Assembly: GCA_000827325.1 (NCBI GenBank)
Contig: KN832873.1
Span: 1,812,245-1,876,244, forward strand
Source of the DNA: Oidiodendron maius Zn
Lineage: Eukaryota > Ascomycota > Leotiomycetes > Myxotrichaceae
Length of the DNA stretch: 64,000 bases
Direction: 5' to 3'
In this document: one piece after another, positions 10,288-20,714 of the stretch
How positions within the stretch are numbered: position 1 is the stretch's first letter
Layout: each line of letters begins with the position of its first letter
Translations under genes and position numbers: made by a program
Notes under the pieces: model-generated
Database searches by the model: none
The model's input: only the letters and a program-made list of their open reading frames with translations
Told to the model about the DNA's origin: nothing

Positions 10288-10548
10288 ATGAAAATCGCCA
10301 GTTCTGTTTTCTTGGCCGTACTGGTAATCGGTGCCAGTACGGCCCCAGTCCCAGAAGCCAAACGCAATCCGGACCCGGTTCTATCACCGATCATGGTTGC
10401 CAGATACGGCTATCCCACAGGCTGCGGCGCGCCTGGAGAGCCTTGTCCTAAACGAGAAGCTGCTCCAGAGCCTGTCGCAGCTGCAATCGCAGAACCAAGA
10501 TACGGATATCCCAAAGGCTGTGGCGCGCCTGGCGAGCCCTGTCCCTAA
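10288..10548 (+). CDS. alpha-type mating pheromone precursor with two peptide repeats
   Basis: The protein has 86 aa. A hydrophobic signal peptide (MKIASSVFLAVLVIGASTA) is followed by a short pro-region ending in Kex2 site KR, then two repeats, RYGYPTGCGAPGEPCP and RYGYPKGCGAPGEPCP. A second KR follows the first repeat. The linker EAAPEPVAAAIAEP consists entirely of X-Ala/X-Pro dipeptides, the pattern trimmed by Ste13-type dipeptidyl aminopeptidase. The Cys-six-residues-Cys core with PG (CGAPGEPC) fits the CxxPGxxC core of Pezizomycotina alpha pheromones such as WCGRPGQPC, but the usual Trp before the first Cys is Gly and there is an RYGYP extension. By family knowledge the peptide would be secreted by one mating type and sensed by a Ste2-type receptor. 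The gene stands alone, with no mating-type gene nearby. Confidence 0.8.
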   Translation: MKIASSVFLAVLVIGASTAPVPEAKRNPDPVLSPIMVARYGYPTGCGAPGEPCPKREAAPEPVAAAIAEPRYGYPKGCGAPGEPCP

Positions 10549-11434
10549 TTTTCATCCTCTCGAAGTCAATGCTCTTTCTGAGCCCGTCGCCCAGGTCTCA
10601 GCCTCTGCTGTCGCACTCTCCGCAGCCCGAGTGTTGACTGTTGCTATAAGTCGAAGAGCACGGCTTCTGTGTCAGAGCCGTGGCCAGTTTACAACAAAAA
10701 AAGTGACTGGAGCCTTGAATACCTTTTTCGATTCTTCAATGTTAGAATTCCACACGCTCCCTTCGATACGACCTTTACTTCCACAATCACGCAAGTTCCG
10801 TATGAACATAGTTTCACAGTGGCTATTGGCCTGGACTACACTCGTTTGGCTAGGCATAGGTAGTCTTAGGTTTGCAGGATGGATCAGGTCAGAAATGGCC
10901 TATCTTTTAGGAATGTATTTAGGTTTTCAAGTATGCATCTATAGTGCTATATCACTTGATATGAGCATTGACTTTACAGTTCTTTAATGAATGTGACCTC
11001 TTCTTTGTCCTGAATATCAGATCCATTCTCAGTGCCTTCCTACCTATTGCCTTACTCAGTGCCAATTGGTGATTAGATTGGACTCAGACTCATAATCATG
11101 TCACTTTAACACAAAACTCGAGGTATAATCGGTTGAATTTTCCTGCAGGCTCAAATTTGGCTGTAACTTCCTCCGACTGTGCCACTGCGACGAGCAAAAC
11201 TATGGAACATTGTTATGAAGATCCAGAGGAGCCCGGTCCAACTGTTAGCATCAGGCTTCGTCTCTCTTCATTACTGTCAGAACATGCTCTGCATCCCATA
11301 TCCGGTCCTTCATAGACCTCTTGGTATACACTGTGTGATAATATCAAGTTCAATGCTGAACTTCCAAATCCGTGGTACCGGTGTTGCCAAAGTACGTTCA
11401 TGCACTCGCTCCCGACCACCTGGTCTGGCCCTTG
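10549..11434. other. 3' region of pheromone gene, no other gene seen
   Basis: No coherent coding region is found. Just after the pheromone stop, another frame reads an Ala/Val/Ser-rich stretch (EPVAQVSASAVALSAA) similar in composition to the X-Ala linker of the precursor. It could be a decayed third repeat spacer, but I see no third Cys core. Confidence 0.35.
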
Positions 11435-12646
11435 TCAATCTTCCTGGGGTGGTTGAAGGCGGTCCAACTTATACACTCTTGCTTTGCTCTCAGCGGTCTC
11501 AACTAGGTCAAAATGCTTTGAACCGCCCTTCGCCTGCTCTTCAGTAGCAAACTCACAGCTCCTGACCTGACAGTTTAGAAACCTAGGGCCTGCAGCATGT
11601 TAGTATTCTGCGTATGTCCTCGTACATTCCCCGGGAAAAGTCACACTTACGCCCGCGAATCAGGTTTCGTAAGAACGTGCCGTGCGAAACGACAAGAAGG
11701 TCTACATCCGGCCTGTCTACATTCTCCCCAAATCTCGATGCGAGCTGACAAAAGTTATGCAATGTTATCATCACGCTTTTCGCTCTCGCCGGACCGTCAG
11801 CAGATTTATTTGGGACTTTTTCCCAGCCCTCGTTGATGTATTGCAAGTCAACTGGCAATCCTTTCATCTTCTTCCTGAGGTCTGATATAGAGTCGCCTCT
11901 ATTTGTTGGGCCATTGCCGGTTTCGAGTAGCTGGGTCCATGCCACAATCTGCAGACCGCGTTCATAAAGAGGCTTGAAGGACTCGAGAGCGGTTTCCAAA
12001 GCCCGTGTTAGTGGTGAGCACAAAACGTGCGTTACCTTGTCCATGAATGGAAAGGTTTTGAGAACCAATTCACACTGTGTGTGGCCAAAGGGGGTTAGCG
12101 CTGGGTTCTGGATGCTGTACGCCTCTAACAGGTTTTTAATATTGTGGGCCGCCTGGTATGGTTAGCAAATTTGAGTAGTACCTAGAGAGAACAACTCTTA
12201 GGACTTACATGCGCATGGCGAATGAAATGAATTGTGATCTTGGGTTCGCGTCTGATGGTATCAGCAATCGACACAGGAATAGACGTTGGTGTGGTCGCGC
12301 CTAGTGTCTCAGACGGCTCGATTTCATTATCTTCTATACCATGGGGAAGCGCAGCGGTAGAAGCCTCTAGACCCTCATCTGCTACCAAGCTTCTGACTTG
12401 ATGGGCTATTTGAGGAGAGGCGGTCTCGTTAAGATCAGAGGTGAACGGGATAACTAGCGAAGACACACTAGCCCCAGGTGCAACTGGCATGTTTGTCTGT
12501 GGATTCTCAAAAACGGTAGGCAAATTCTCAGACACGTCTCCGGACTCATCGTCGCAAGTAAGTTCGCATTTTATATTTGTGCAGAGGGGACAAGTTGATA
12601 TCGTCAAAAAATCTGGCCTAGAAGCCGATCTGAGAGGAGAAGACAT
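11435..12646 (-). CDS. histidine phosphatase (phosphoglycerate mutase-like) protein
   Basis: The exons are 12209-12646, 11651-12152 and 11435-11589, giving 364 aa with consistent phases. The first 130 or so residues are low-complexity and acidic/Ser-rich. The phosphatase fold then starts at ITIHFIRHAH, the RHG-type catalytic motif with the phosphorylated His, split by the first intron. It is followed by LTPFGHTQCE, the SPLTRALETA motif, EGWEKVPNKSADGP, and the second catalytic His in LLVVSHGTFLRNLI. Fungal members act on varied phosphoesters; the substrate is unknown. The C-terminal exon adds a short non-conserved tail ending PPQED. An upstream in-frame stretch without ATG exists, so the start at 12646 is the best ATG. 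Confidence 0.8.
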
Positions 12647-13242
12647 GGCTTTTGGCTCGTACTTCGCTCGATCAGAAGATATATCTTGGTTGCACGCGCC
12701 AACAACGTAAGGCCTTCTGGGTTGAGCTGTCGTAACTGTTGGCGTGAGCTGATGTATGCAGCAGAGATTTTTCAAGCCTTGAGCGGAGTAAGAGAAAAGT
12801 AAAATTCAAGATATGAAGTAGTGTGAGAGTTCACGAGAAGTGAAGTAGGATCCAGGGCTTTGTGTGAAGATTCATCGCCATAGACAAATTGCTTCACCCT
12901 TCGCTTAACGGAGTGAATTGTGTATTAGTTTGAGCCGTATATATATGGGATACATGAAAGCCTTGCACTACTCAAGGTAGGCCTCGTGCCTTTCTCCTGG
13001 CTTAAGGACCTGGGCTGTTTCGGAGTCCAGTAGTTAGAGCGTTTCATCACACAGCTGAATAAATAGGCAACAAGCTTTGCATAAAGTGCATAATAAGTAG
13101 GTCACTTGGCCTCAAACAGAGCAGAAAGGTAAAGAAAACTCTTAGGGGTCTATCTTGCGGCAGTGTTGCCCAAACTCCCGGCATATGAGTCAATAGAAAG
13201 CAAGAACTGGTATTGATACAAGGTGCCTACAGAGGTACGCGA
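12647..13242. other. promoter of the phosphatase gene and 3' region of proteasome alpha7
   Basis: These are 596 bases without a coding frame. The part next to 12646 is the phosphatase promoter and 5' leader. The part near 13242 is the 3' UTR of the proteasome gene. Confidence 0.45.
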
Positions 13243-14264
13243 TTATTCCTCCATCTTGTCTCCCTCAGCTGGTTTATCTTCCTCTTTTATCTCTTCCTCA
13301 TCATCGTCCCCCTCTAAAGCCTTCTTCGCTAATCTTTCAGCTTCTTCGAGAATATCTTTTGGCACCTCTTCGTGTCTTCCCTTGGTTGGTCCATCAAGGC
13401 CACTAATCCAGGTCATCTCCAGCTCAAATTCTTTGTCCTTGTTGTCGTCGTGTGCAATGTATATGATTTTGGCTGCTTCCTTTACGCCGTCCTCAAGGCT
13501 TAGCTTTCCTGCTGCTAGATCTAGTTTTTCGAGCTCGGCCTTGGCAGTTTGTCGTCCCTTGCCAGTGGCAGCACCATAATAACCCCAGTACAATCCACTT
13601 GGCTCGATCATATAGAGACCGGGGCCGCCATACTTCTTGCCTTCGACCTTGCCTCCAGCGCCAATAGATGGCCCACTACCGACTTGGCCGTCAACAGGTA
13701 ATTCCCTTTCGGAATCCCAGCCCCCTACAATCGCGGTGATACCAAAGGGCCGTACGGAAGAATAGAGGGTATACGCCTGAAGGTATCCGCCCATGCGATT
13801 GGCGAGATCTGATGTAGTGATGGGGGTCTTGTAAACCTTGCGCCAGCTAGCTGCTTCTTCGCGTGCTCGGGAGACGAAATGCCTGCCATCAGGGATAAGT
13901 CCTGATGAGACCTAGATCCTGTATTAGCAAGCTCATAGACACTGGGTAAGCGGGGGCAGCCATACTGCACCCATATGTCTGTCAATGGTCGCGATGCGCT
14001 TGTTCGCTCCGGGCTTCAGCAGTTTGCTGGTGATGACCTTCTCGACTGCCAGCACGACGCCATCTTTACACCGGATCCCAATCGACGTACCGCCATTCTC
14101 TACGGCCTTAACAGCATATTCGACTTGGAAGTTTCGGCCATCGGGGGAGAAGACAGAGTTGGTCAGGTCGTAGCCCGTACCTATTGAGGTCTGTGGAAGA
14201 CGTCAGCGATCAGAGACTTCTATTATCATGTAGCAGGCTTCTCAGCAGATTTGGAGCTTACCAT
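13243..14264 (-). CDS. PRE10: 20S proteasome subunit alpha7 (Pre10/PSMA3)
   Basis: This is a structural alpha-ring subunit of the 20S proteasome in nucleus and cytosol. The exons are 14262-14264, 13966-14190 and 13243-13911, giving 298 aa. The first coding exon is only the ATG, joined by a 71-nt intron to [20 protein letters not shown]; the second intron is 54 nt. The alpha signature is [21 protein letters not shown], followed by [19 protein letters not shown], a pattern matching alpha7. [18 protein letters not shown] is conserved. The C-terminus is a Lys/Glu/Asp-rich tail ([17 protein letters not shown]), typical of fungal alpha7. It lacks the N-terminal Thr nucleophile, as all alpha subunits do. 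It is divergent from the 294-aa gene. Confidence 0.94.
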
Positions 14265-15275
14265 GGTGTCTCCTGCGTAAAGAGGGCTCCGGGGATTCAA
14301 AAGGGGGACGCAGCGATGGAGTTTGGAGTTGCGTCGAAGCTCTGGATCGTGGGTGATCAGTACCAAGCTTCAGGCAACCTGAAGCCGCGTCGAAAGCTAG
14401 ATGCCTTGTATTTATGCCTCAGGAATAAACTCAGTTGTTCGCACGTGATCACCGGCCGAATCGGGCATCATTGGCAGTTGCAGGGGTTTCTCTCTCCTGC
14501 AGACCGTCTCACTCAACTCGCAGCAATACCTCGACCCCGCGATCAGCCTCGCGCTGAATGTTTCCCATCGGCACATCAAAGGCCTTTGTACAAGAGGAAA
14601 GCCTGATCGGCTTCGATCGTCCATCGGGCCTGTCGTTAGGCTCCCTCGTGTCGAGAAATGATTGGGAACGAGGCGCGGCCATCATGTGACGCTAAGCACG
14701 GTACTTGATACATTTAAATTCATTTCCTCCTCCCCTCTCGTTCTTTCTTTTCTCCCCTCGCTCACCGTCTCCCCGGCCCAAACCATCAAACCAGCAGACA
14801 GACTGAGAAGACAAGCATCGACGCCCGCTTGTCCCTACTTGCCTGCGCCCGCTCGGCTTTGGCCCGACTCTTTGCTCCTTCCATTTCCTCACTCTCGCTG
14901 CTTTTCATACCCCTCCGTCACCCGCTCCATCAGAGCCGTTTCCTACTTCCGTTTCCGCATGCCTCTCCAGTCCTGTCTGCCTTCTGCCTCACGTACATAG
15001 CATAGTGAAAGAAATAAAGCACACAAGCAATATCTCTTGCCTTCTGTCCACAAAGTCTGCTCCGCTCTCTTGCATTCCTCGCACACATTCACATATCTGA
15101 CTCTTGGGCTGTGCTTGCACATCAGTCCATCTTGTTTGCTCTTCCGCTTCTGCCCAAAGCAAGCGGGTATCTAGAAAGCACTCCTGAACTACGTGTATTG
15201 CTGCAGCAAGTATACGGCGCCCACTCTGCATGCTTCGTAAGCTGACTTCGACTAGAAACTAGTGACATCGGCGGC
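14265..15275. promoter_or_regulatory. pyrimidine-rich intergenic region between divergent genes
   Basis: About 1 kb lies between the proteasome ATG and the divergent 294-aa gene. From about 14720 to 15200 the + strand is strongly C/T-rich (for example cctcccctctcgttctttct). This is common in promoters and long 5' leaders of highly expressed fungal genes. A CACGTGATC element occurs near 14440. No gene is supported. Confidence 0.5.
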
Positions 15276-16160
15276 ATGGCGGCCCAGGATGATCTTGCAG
15301 CCCTCTTCTCTCGAAATCTGTCGCTCCAGAATGCACATGCTGCTCCTGCAGAAGTACCTGCGAAGGTTGAAGCACCAATCGTGTACTCTGTCTCCCAACA
15401 CTACCATCATTCCGCCCACCTTGCATCACAGCAGCCGTCGAGGCCCGCCTCGGAACCCCCTCAGACTGATCAATTCATACCTGAGATCATACTAGCTAGG
15501 CATGGTGTTGATGTTAATAGCCTCTCCCCTTCACAGCTTGATCTATTTAAGACTGCGGGTGCCAGTCAGCAGATGCGTCTTGTCGAACTATGGCGGATAT
15601 GTCCTCCCGGCTATGGCGGGCATGCGCTGACACATGGTCTTGTCAACATGCCTATCACAAGTTTTGAGCAAGAAGAAGCCTTGGCGATGGTCCGATATGA
15701 ACGACAGATGAATGAAGAACGCCTATTACGAACAGGTGGTGATCAGCATGCCATGGACAGCGAGTCAACCATGAGCGATGAAAGTGTCACGACCCCTATG
15801 CCTATGACCCCTATTCAAGGCGGTGATAGTCGATGGAATTCGGCGGAGCCTTATATGGCATCGGGATACGAGATCCTTGCCCATCGTGAGTACGAACGCT
15901 CCGCCGGCCCCTCCAAAGACATCTACTCGCATTTCGGTACGGCAATCGGTGGGCCCAACTATAACCAAGCTACAGACCCCGTTTATAATAGCACTCGGGA
16001 CATTAATAATTACTCCAACGTCGGCGGAGACTGGGCGCAACTCATGGAGCAACGGCGACAGGCGATGGAGAACCAGTACGGCGCATTCACGCAGTTTCAG
16101 CATAACGAAGGCACGACGGTGACAGGACAATACAGTGGGCATGATGAGGAAATGCTGTAG
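15276..16160 (+). CDS. conserved-looking protein of unknown function (294 aa)
   Basis: A single open frame from ATG 15276 to TAG 16158-16160. The N-terminus (MAAQDDLAALFSRNLSLQN) is helical, and residues 35-65 are His/Ser/Pro-rich. Residues 70-115 look structured (FIPEIILARHGVDVNSLSPS, LFKTAGASQQMRLVELWRIC). An acidic helix follows (FEQEEALAMVRYERQMNEER), then a low-complexity tail rich in Asn, Gln and Tyr. There is no signal peptide or membrane span. I do not recognise a named domain. The layout, with one short structured block inside disorder, suggests a regulatory or adaptor protein, but that is inference. Confidence 0.7.
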   Translation: MAAQDDLAALFSRNLSLQNAHAAPAEVPAKVEAPIVYSVSQHYHHSAHLASQQPSRPASEPPQTDQFIPEIILARHGVDVNSLSPSQLDLFKTAGASQQMRLVELWRICPPGYGGHALTHGLVNMPITSFEQEEALAMVRYERQMNEERLLRTGGDQHAMDSESTMSDESVTTPMPMTPIQGGDSRWNSAEPYMASGYEILAHREYERSAGPSKDIYSHFGTAIGGPNYNQATDPVYNSTRDINNYSNVGGDWAQLMEQRRQAMENQYGAFTQFQHNEGTTVTGQYSGHDEEML

Positions 16161-18190
16161 ATACCCCTTTTGTTAGTGGATAGCAGACTTTACAACATGT
16201 CGAGTTTAGTTTGTTTGTCGCATGAAAGAAATTGCCAGTTGAGGGAAGATCATTGAGATTCTGGAGGGATGGTAATATGGTGGATTGAGATGGTGGTGGG
16301 AATTGGGCGGGGCATCTTAGGCATCTACTTTCCTTTCGTCTTCCGTCCCATTGTTTAACCAGGCTGGTGAGGGCTGACGTCCAGTTGCATGCATACTCAC
16401 TCGATATCTTCCTAAAAACGTGAGGTACGTACTTCTGGCCTCCCACCCCCTAATTACCCTCCCGCCCCTTCAAGGTATGTGAAAACCTCCCCCGTCGACT
16501 TAACCATCTGAGTCCACTAAGGTGCGTATCCTCCTCCTGCCTTTACCCCTGAGACCAAAGCACCTCACCACTCACCACAAAGCGCAAGTCCAAGGACCTC
16601 TTGCCACAGGACTATACTCGGGATTCTGGATTCTGGATTCTGGATCTGGATTTTAACCCGTATTTTCTTTTCTGTTACCTTATGGTCAATTTGTGAATAC
16701 ACCCACCAATGATAAATCGCATTTATTGTATCTATGAATTTCTCTCAAGTGATTTTATTCTTCGAGATCCATGTATACCTCTGAATGCCATTCCCAATAA
16801 ACCCAAATCTTGACAAAAGCATAAATTTCTATAATCGTTTAAACATAATTTTGGCCAGAGTATAACTTTAATAAAATATACCTTTTAACAACGATTTTAT
16901 GGTACGTAACCTTAATCCTGCCTACATCTATTACTCTGTTTTAATGACTATGACACTCTAATCCTAGTCTATGACACTGCTTTAATTGCCGTCTGTTTAC
17001 AAGTAGATCATACCACTATGCTGCCCTAGAAGAATCCCTCCCCCTTCTCTCTCCACCTCTATCCTTTTCCACATTACCATTAATAGCTACATCCAGAATG
17101 CAGTCCACTACTATGCTTCTCTTACAAGTCAATCCATGCCCTCTTGCCTCTATCGACTAAAGACTCTGAGGACTCTATCATCCATGCATCATCATAAGTC
17201 GACGCATACGTTAAAACATGACTTTCACATTGGTCAAAGCAAGTCACTCAACGCTCTTGATGCTCCACAAGCTAACAGACATGCATCTACAGGCTGAAGT
17301 TGACATCACTTCTCCGCCCACATCAGCAAACGGTATCGAGGAGCAGAGGCAAGAAGTGCAATATGTACATCGCAGCTTGCCAGGCATGATGATCATAGCG
17401 GCTCTTTCTAGCTCCCCTTCGCACAGGGCTCTTCACACACCCGCAGCATGGCATTTGCTCTCTCCAAGACCGCGAACCAAAAATAGTACCTCTGCCATCT
17501 TGGAACACAACCACAGCCACGGGGGTTGTCTTCTTGGGTCAAAGAATCAGATATGGCGTCCAGAAAGCCCACTCTAGTACATGTCCCTCCCTAGAAGCTC
17601 GTCAGTTAGCACATGTCTACCAACAAATAAAATTCTTCTTCTTTTACTACCACTCTTCTTAATTCTTTTAAACCCTGCCTTTCTTGAAAATTTTCTCAAT
17701 ACACTCAATGAGCGTACGCAACACGACCACCATTTCTCGAAATCCTTTGCTTCCTAAGAAGCATGCGAACAGCTCAACGTTATTTTCGATGCGCAAACTG
17801 CTTCTCTTGAAGGGACACCAGGTCTAGGCGACATCTAAAAATAGAGATGATGATTTAGAATGAAAACGATTGTCCCAACCACCACAGCCATGGCCGTGGC
17901 CACCACCCATCACCACCATCACTACCACACGTAAGAACAAACCAAGTCAATGAAATGTATAAGTACCCCCTACATCTCCCCTCTCCATCCGCTTTTCTTC
18001 TCCTAGGCCTCTGTGTTTACTGACGAGCTTATAGGCACTTAAAAATTCTACGAGGAGGAAGAGGAAGTTAACGAAGACGCCGCGGCATTGAATGTGTTAA
18101 GAATAGGGAGTTGAAATAATATTCTTTTCCTTCTCCCCACCACCATCACCGCAACCACCATCACCTCAACTGCCACCGTCACCTCAACTG
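16161..18190. other. gene-poor stretch with short tandem repeats
   Basis: About 2 kb without a supported gene. It includes a GGATTCT tandem repeat near 16622-16646, AT-rich DNA at 16660-16900, and CAC/CCA-rich microsatellite-like tracts at about 17876-17930 and 18138-18200. One 119-codon frame at 17218-17577 is low in coding character and I do not support it. Confidence 0.45.
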
Positions 18191-18627
18191 TCACTGGGGT
18201 CTTAGTGAGATCGGGTCCCCTTCTAAGACTGGTAAAGTCGATGCGAGAGATATTTGTATCATCTCGTAGTCTAAAGGTACTTTGAGTCCAGTTGATACGT
18301 CTACGTGGACTGTATCTGAGCCAATAATATTTTTCATGGCCACCGGGTTAAGAACCGAAAGACTCCGGATGTCCAGAGGAGGCAGGTTTTCAACTTCGTC
18401 CAGAAGTTCATGGCAATTAACAGTAGCGCGTAAAAACCAGTCGGAATCATCAGGGTTTTGCTGGCAATGGGCTTGGAGCTCATCCTCTACAATAGGCTAT
18501 AGCAGCCTATAGAGACCAATAAGATCCTATTAATAGCGGGGCTAGGTCAGCTATATTCTACCATACGATGCCAGTAATAATGAGGAACAGATGCACAAGC
18601 CCTTTGGGAAGGTACTTCTGGTGGCAT
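18191..18627 (-). CDS. possible two-exon small protein of unknown function
   Basis: Exons 18562-18627 and 18191-18496 join in phase over a 65-nt intron (GTAGAA donor, CTATAG acceptor), giving 123 aa. The second exon reads like real protein (DDSDWFLRATVNCHELLDEV, ENLPPLDIRSLSVLNP, HVDVSTGLKVPLDYEMIQIS). I recognise no family. After the stop, another frame runs into a Val/Glu/Met-rich stretch encoded by a GGTGATGGT-type repeat. The gene sits in a repeat-rich island close to a retroelement fossil and could itself be a remnant of a larger gene. Confidence 0.4.
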
Positions 18628-19079
18628 TGGAGGTAGACATACTCTGATGGAGTTGTGTCACCTCAATCGCCACCGTCACCGCCCAGCCATGGCTTCGCCA
18701 GCACCAAAAAGGAAAAGAGTGAAATAAAAAATAAGAGATTAAAAGAAAATGTAAAGAAAATGTTCACTAATGGCTCCGGCCAGCACCGCCATGACTGTCC
18801 TCGCCTATCCTTTCCCAGGGGCAACCTGGGCAGTGTCCTCGACTCTGGGCTAAATAGTCTAGGTGTTAGAGCGTACAGTCACCATATGCTAGAGGTTTAT
18901 GATTAACATACACGAAACAAGGAGACCCAAACTAGTGGGGCCGGGCCATGGACGTCGTGGCCTGGGTGGAGAGACAAGGACAGGAGGGGGGCGGGAGAGG
19001 GGACGGGAGGAGACAAAGGCTGGCGAAAAAGTGTCGATATTAAATTAGTTTTAAGAACGGGAGTGAAAGGTATTTATCA
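18628..19079. other. intergenic, short repeats
   Basis: No gene is supported. CCG/CAC-rich patches recur (18657-18700, 18775-18795), similar in style to those at 17.9 and 18.1 kb. A purine-rich GGAGGGG stretch lies at about 18980-19015. Confidence 0.4.
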
Positions 19080-20340
19080 AGCAGGGTGATCCTTAGAGCT
19101 CCTATTCCTTCTCGACATTTCAGCAGCTGACGGTTCCATCACGCATGCCACTTATCGCCACGGACCACGAAACAGAGCACTGGCCATAGAACTGACCAAG
19201 ATGACTGCACTCAGTTTTATCGAAACAATACGGTCTTAACCACTACACAAAGACACTGAATAAAGCCATCTACGGATTTACACCAAACCATATGCCTCGT
19301 AGGCGACTCCGCCAGGACCACGGCGGCACCAATCCCCTCTTCCGCATTGAGCTACTTGATGCCATTGATGCGGCTGCTATACCGCTAAACGTAACTATGA
19401 AAGAAAAACCACCAGTCCATACACTTCAACAAAGGTGATTTCATCTCCTCATAGCTCCGAAAAGATACAACCTCCCTACTCGACCACACCACTAGTTTGG
19501 CCTCCAACCCGCTAGTCCATTCAAAGTGATCGAGAGAATAGGCAAGCTAGCATTCCGACTGGATCTCCACGAGCACAGGAGAATACACAATGTTTTTCTC
19601 TACAACTCACCTCGAGCTCGCCCCTATCCCCGACAACGACCCCTGCCATCGAACCCTGCTCAAGCCAAACGAACGTTTTATTGTCGACGATGTGGAAGAA
19701 TGAGAAGTCGCGAAGCTGCTAGTTAAGTATGCTACACAAGCGGGACGCACATCCTACCTCGTACGCTAGAAATGATTGGGCCTTCAACATGATAATGGAA
19801 GCCAGTTTCAGCATTGAAGAGCTGCACTGAGTCAATTGAAGAGTTCGACGCCTTTTCTAAATAGTAACTAACTCTTAACTTTCCGCCTCAACTTCAGAGC
19901 CTCCCAACACCACATTGCCAAACTTAGCCTCACTTTCGACATCAACTTCAAATCCTCTCGATACCATATTGCCCAAAGCCGAACTCACTTTCGACCTTTC
20001 AAACCTCCCGATATTACACACCCCAACCTCTTCCAAACTAATCCACAATGCAACTTATACTCCCGTTCTATCTGCTTACTACCCCTTACCATATACTCTC
20101 CCAAGCTCCTCCTTCTCACTTTAGTTGCTACACAATAGCTCGAAGACAACCGGACAACAACAACAACCTACCAAACAAGAGAGCAAGGGCTGACATCGAA
20201 AGTGAAATGTTGGCATCAAGTCGAGCACTAGATGCCAGTTCCGAACTACGATTTCCTCAGTCCTCACATATATTTGTCTAAGAAATTGGACGACTTCACT
20301 GACCCTCTACTTTCAATGTCTTCTTTGACTTAATTGTGGC
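19080..20340 (+). mobile_element. broken Ty3/gypsy-type retroelement remnant (3' part of pol)
   Basis: Fragments in several frames match the 3' end of Ty3/gypsy pol. They include an integrase-like part with a YNKAIYGFTPNHMP-like segment near 19260-19300 and the IERIGKLAFRLDLHEHRRIH segment that follows integrase near 19528. A short chromodomain-like stretch follows to about 19830. Gag, protease, reverse transcriptase and RNase H were not seen, so only the 3' part remains. The copy is clearly a fossil, broken in several places, and looks old. The family call rests on the conserved post-integrase segment. Confidence 0.65.
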
Positions 20341-20383
20341 GCGTTTGAAATGATCCTATTTTAAGGGAGAACGCAACAACTCA

Positions 20384-20714
20384 TGTGTTAACAAAGCAGC
20401 GGGGCTGAGGGAAATAAGGGAAACAAAGTCTCTTGAACAACCATACATCATTCGAAGTCAAAATGCGAAGGAAAAAACTGGTCCCACTACCAACGATACA
20501 ACCACATTGCGTCAACTTTGTTTGGACTTATATAATGTTAGGAATGCGCTGCTGGCTTCCCCTTTTTCGTTCGGTTACATTACCTATTCAGGACTAGCAA
20601 AGCGACAGGATGGACTGTGATTCGCTTACAGGAGCGTGGATATTCGGGCTTCGCGCACTGCATTCAAACTCTCTCCTTTCTCTCCTTAGTCTAGTCTTTT
20701 TCTAATACACCACA
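20384..20714 (+). repeat. possible 3' LTR of the gypsy-type fossil
   Basis: A purine run (TTTTAAGGGAGAACG at about 20358-20372) resembles a polypurine tract. It is followed by a block that begins TGTGTTAAC and ends TAATACA, with TATATAAT inside and a pyrimidine-rich stretch near the end, as in fungal LTRs. No second copy is visible in the window, so the boundaries are guesses. Confidence 0.3.

Noticed and set aside
17218-17577. 119-codon plus-strand frame in the gene-poor island
   Set aside because: No domain, no splice support, and composition close to random for this base content.
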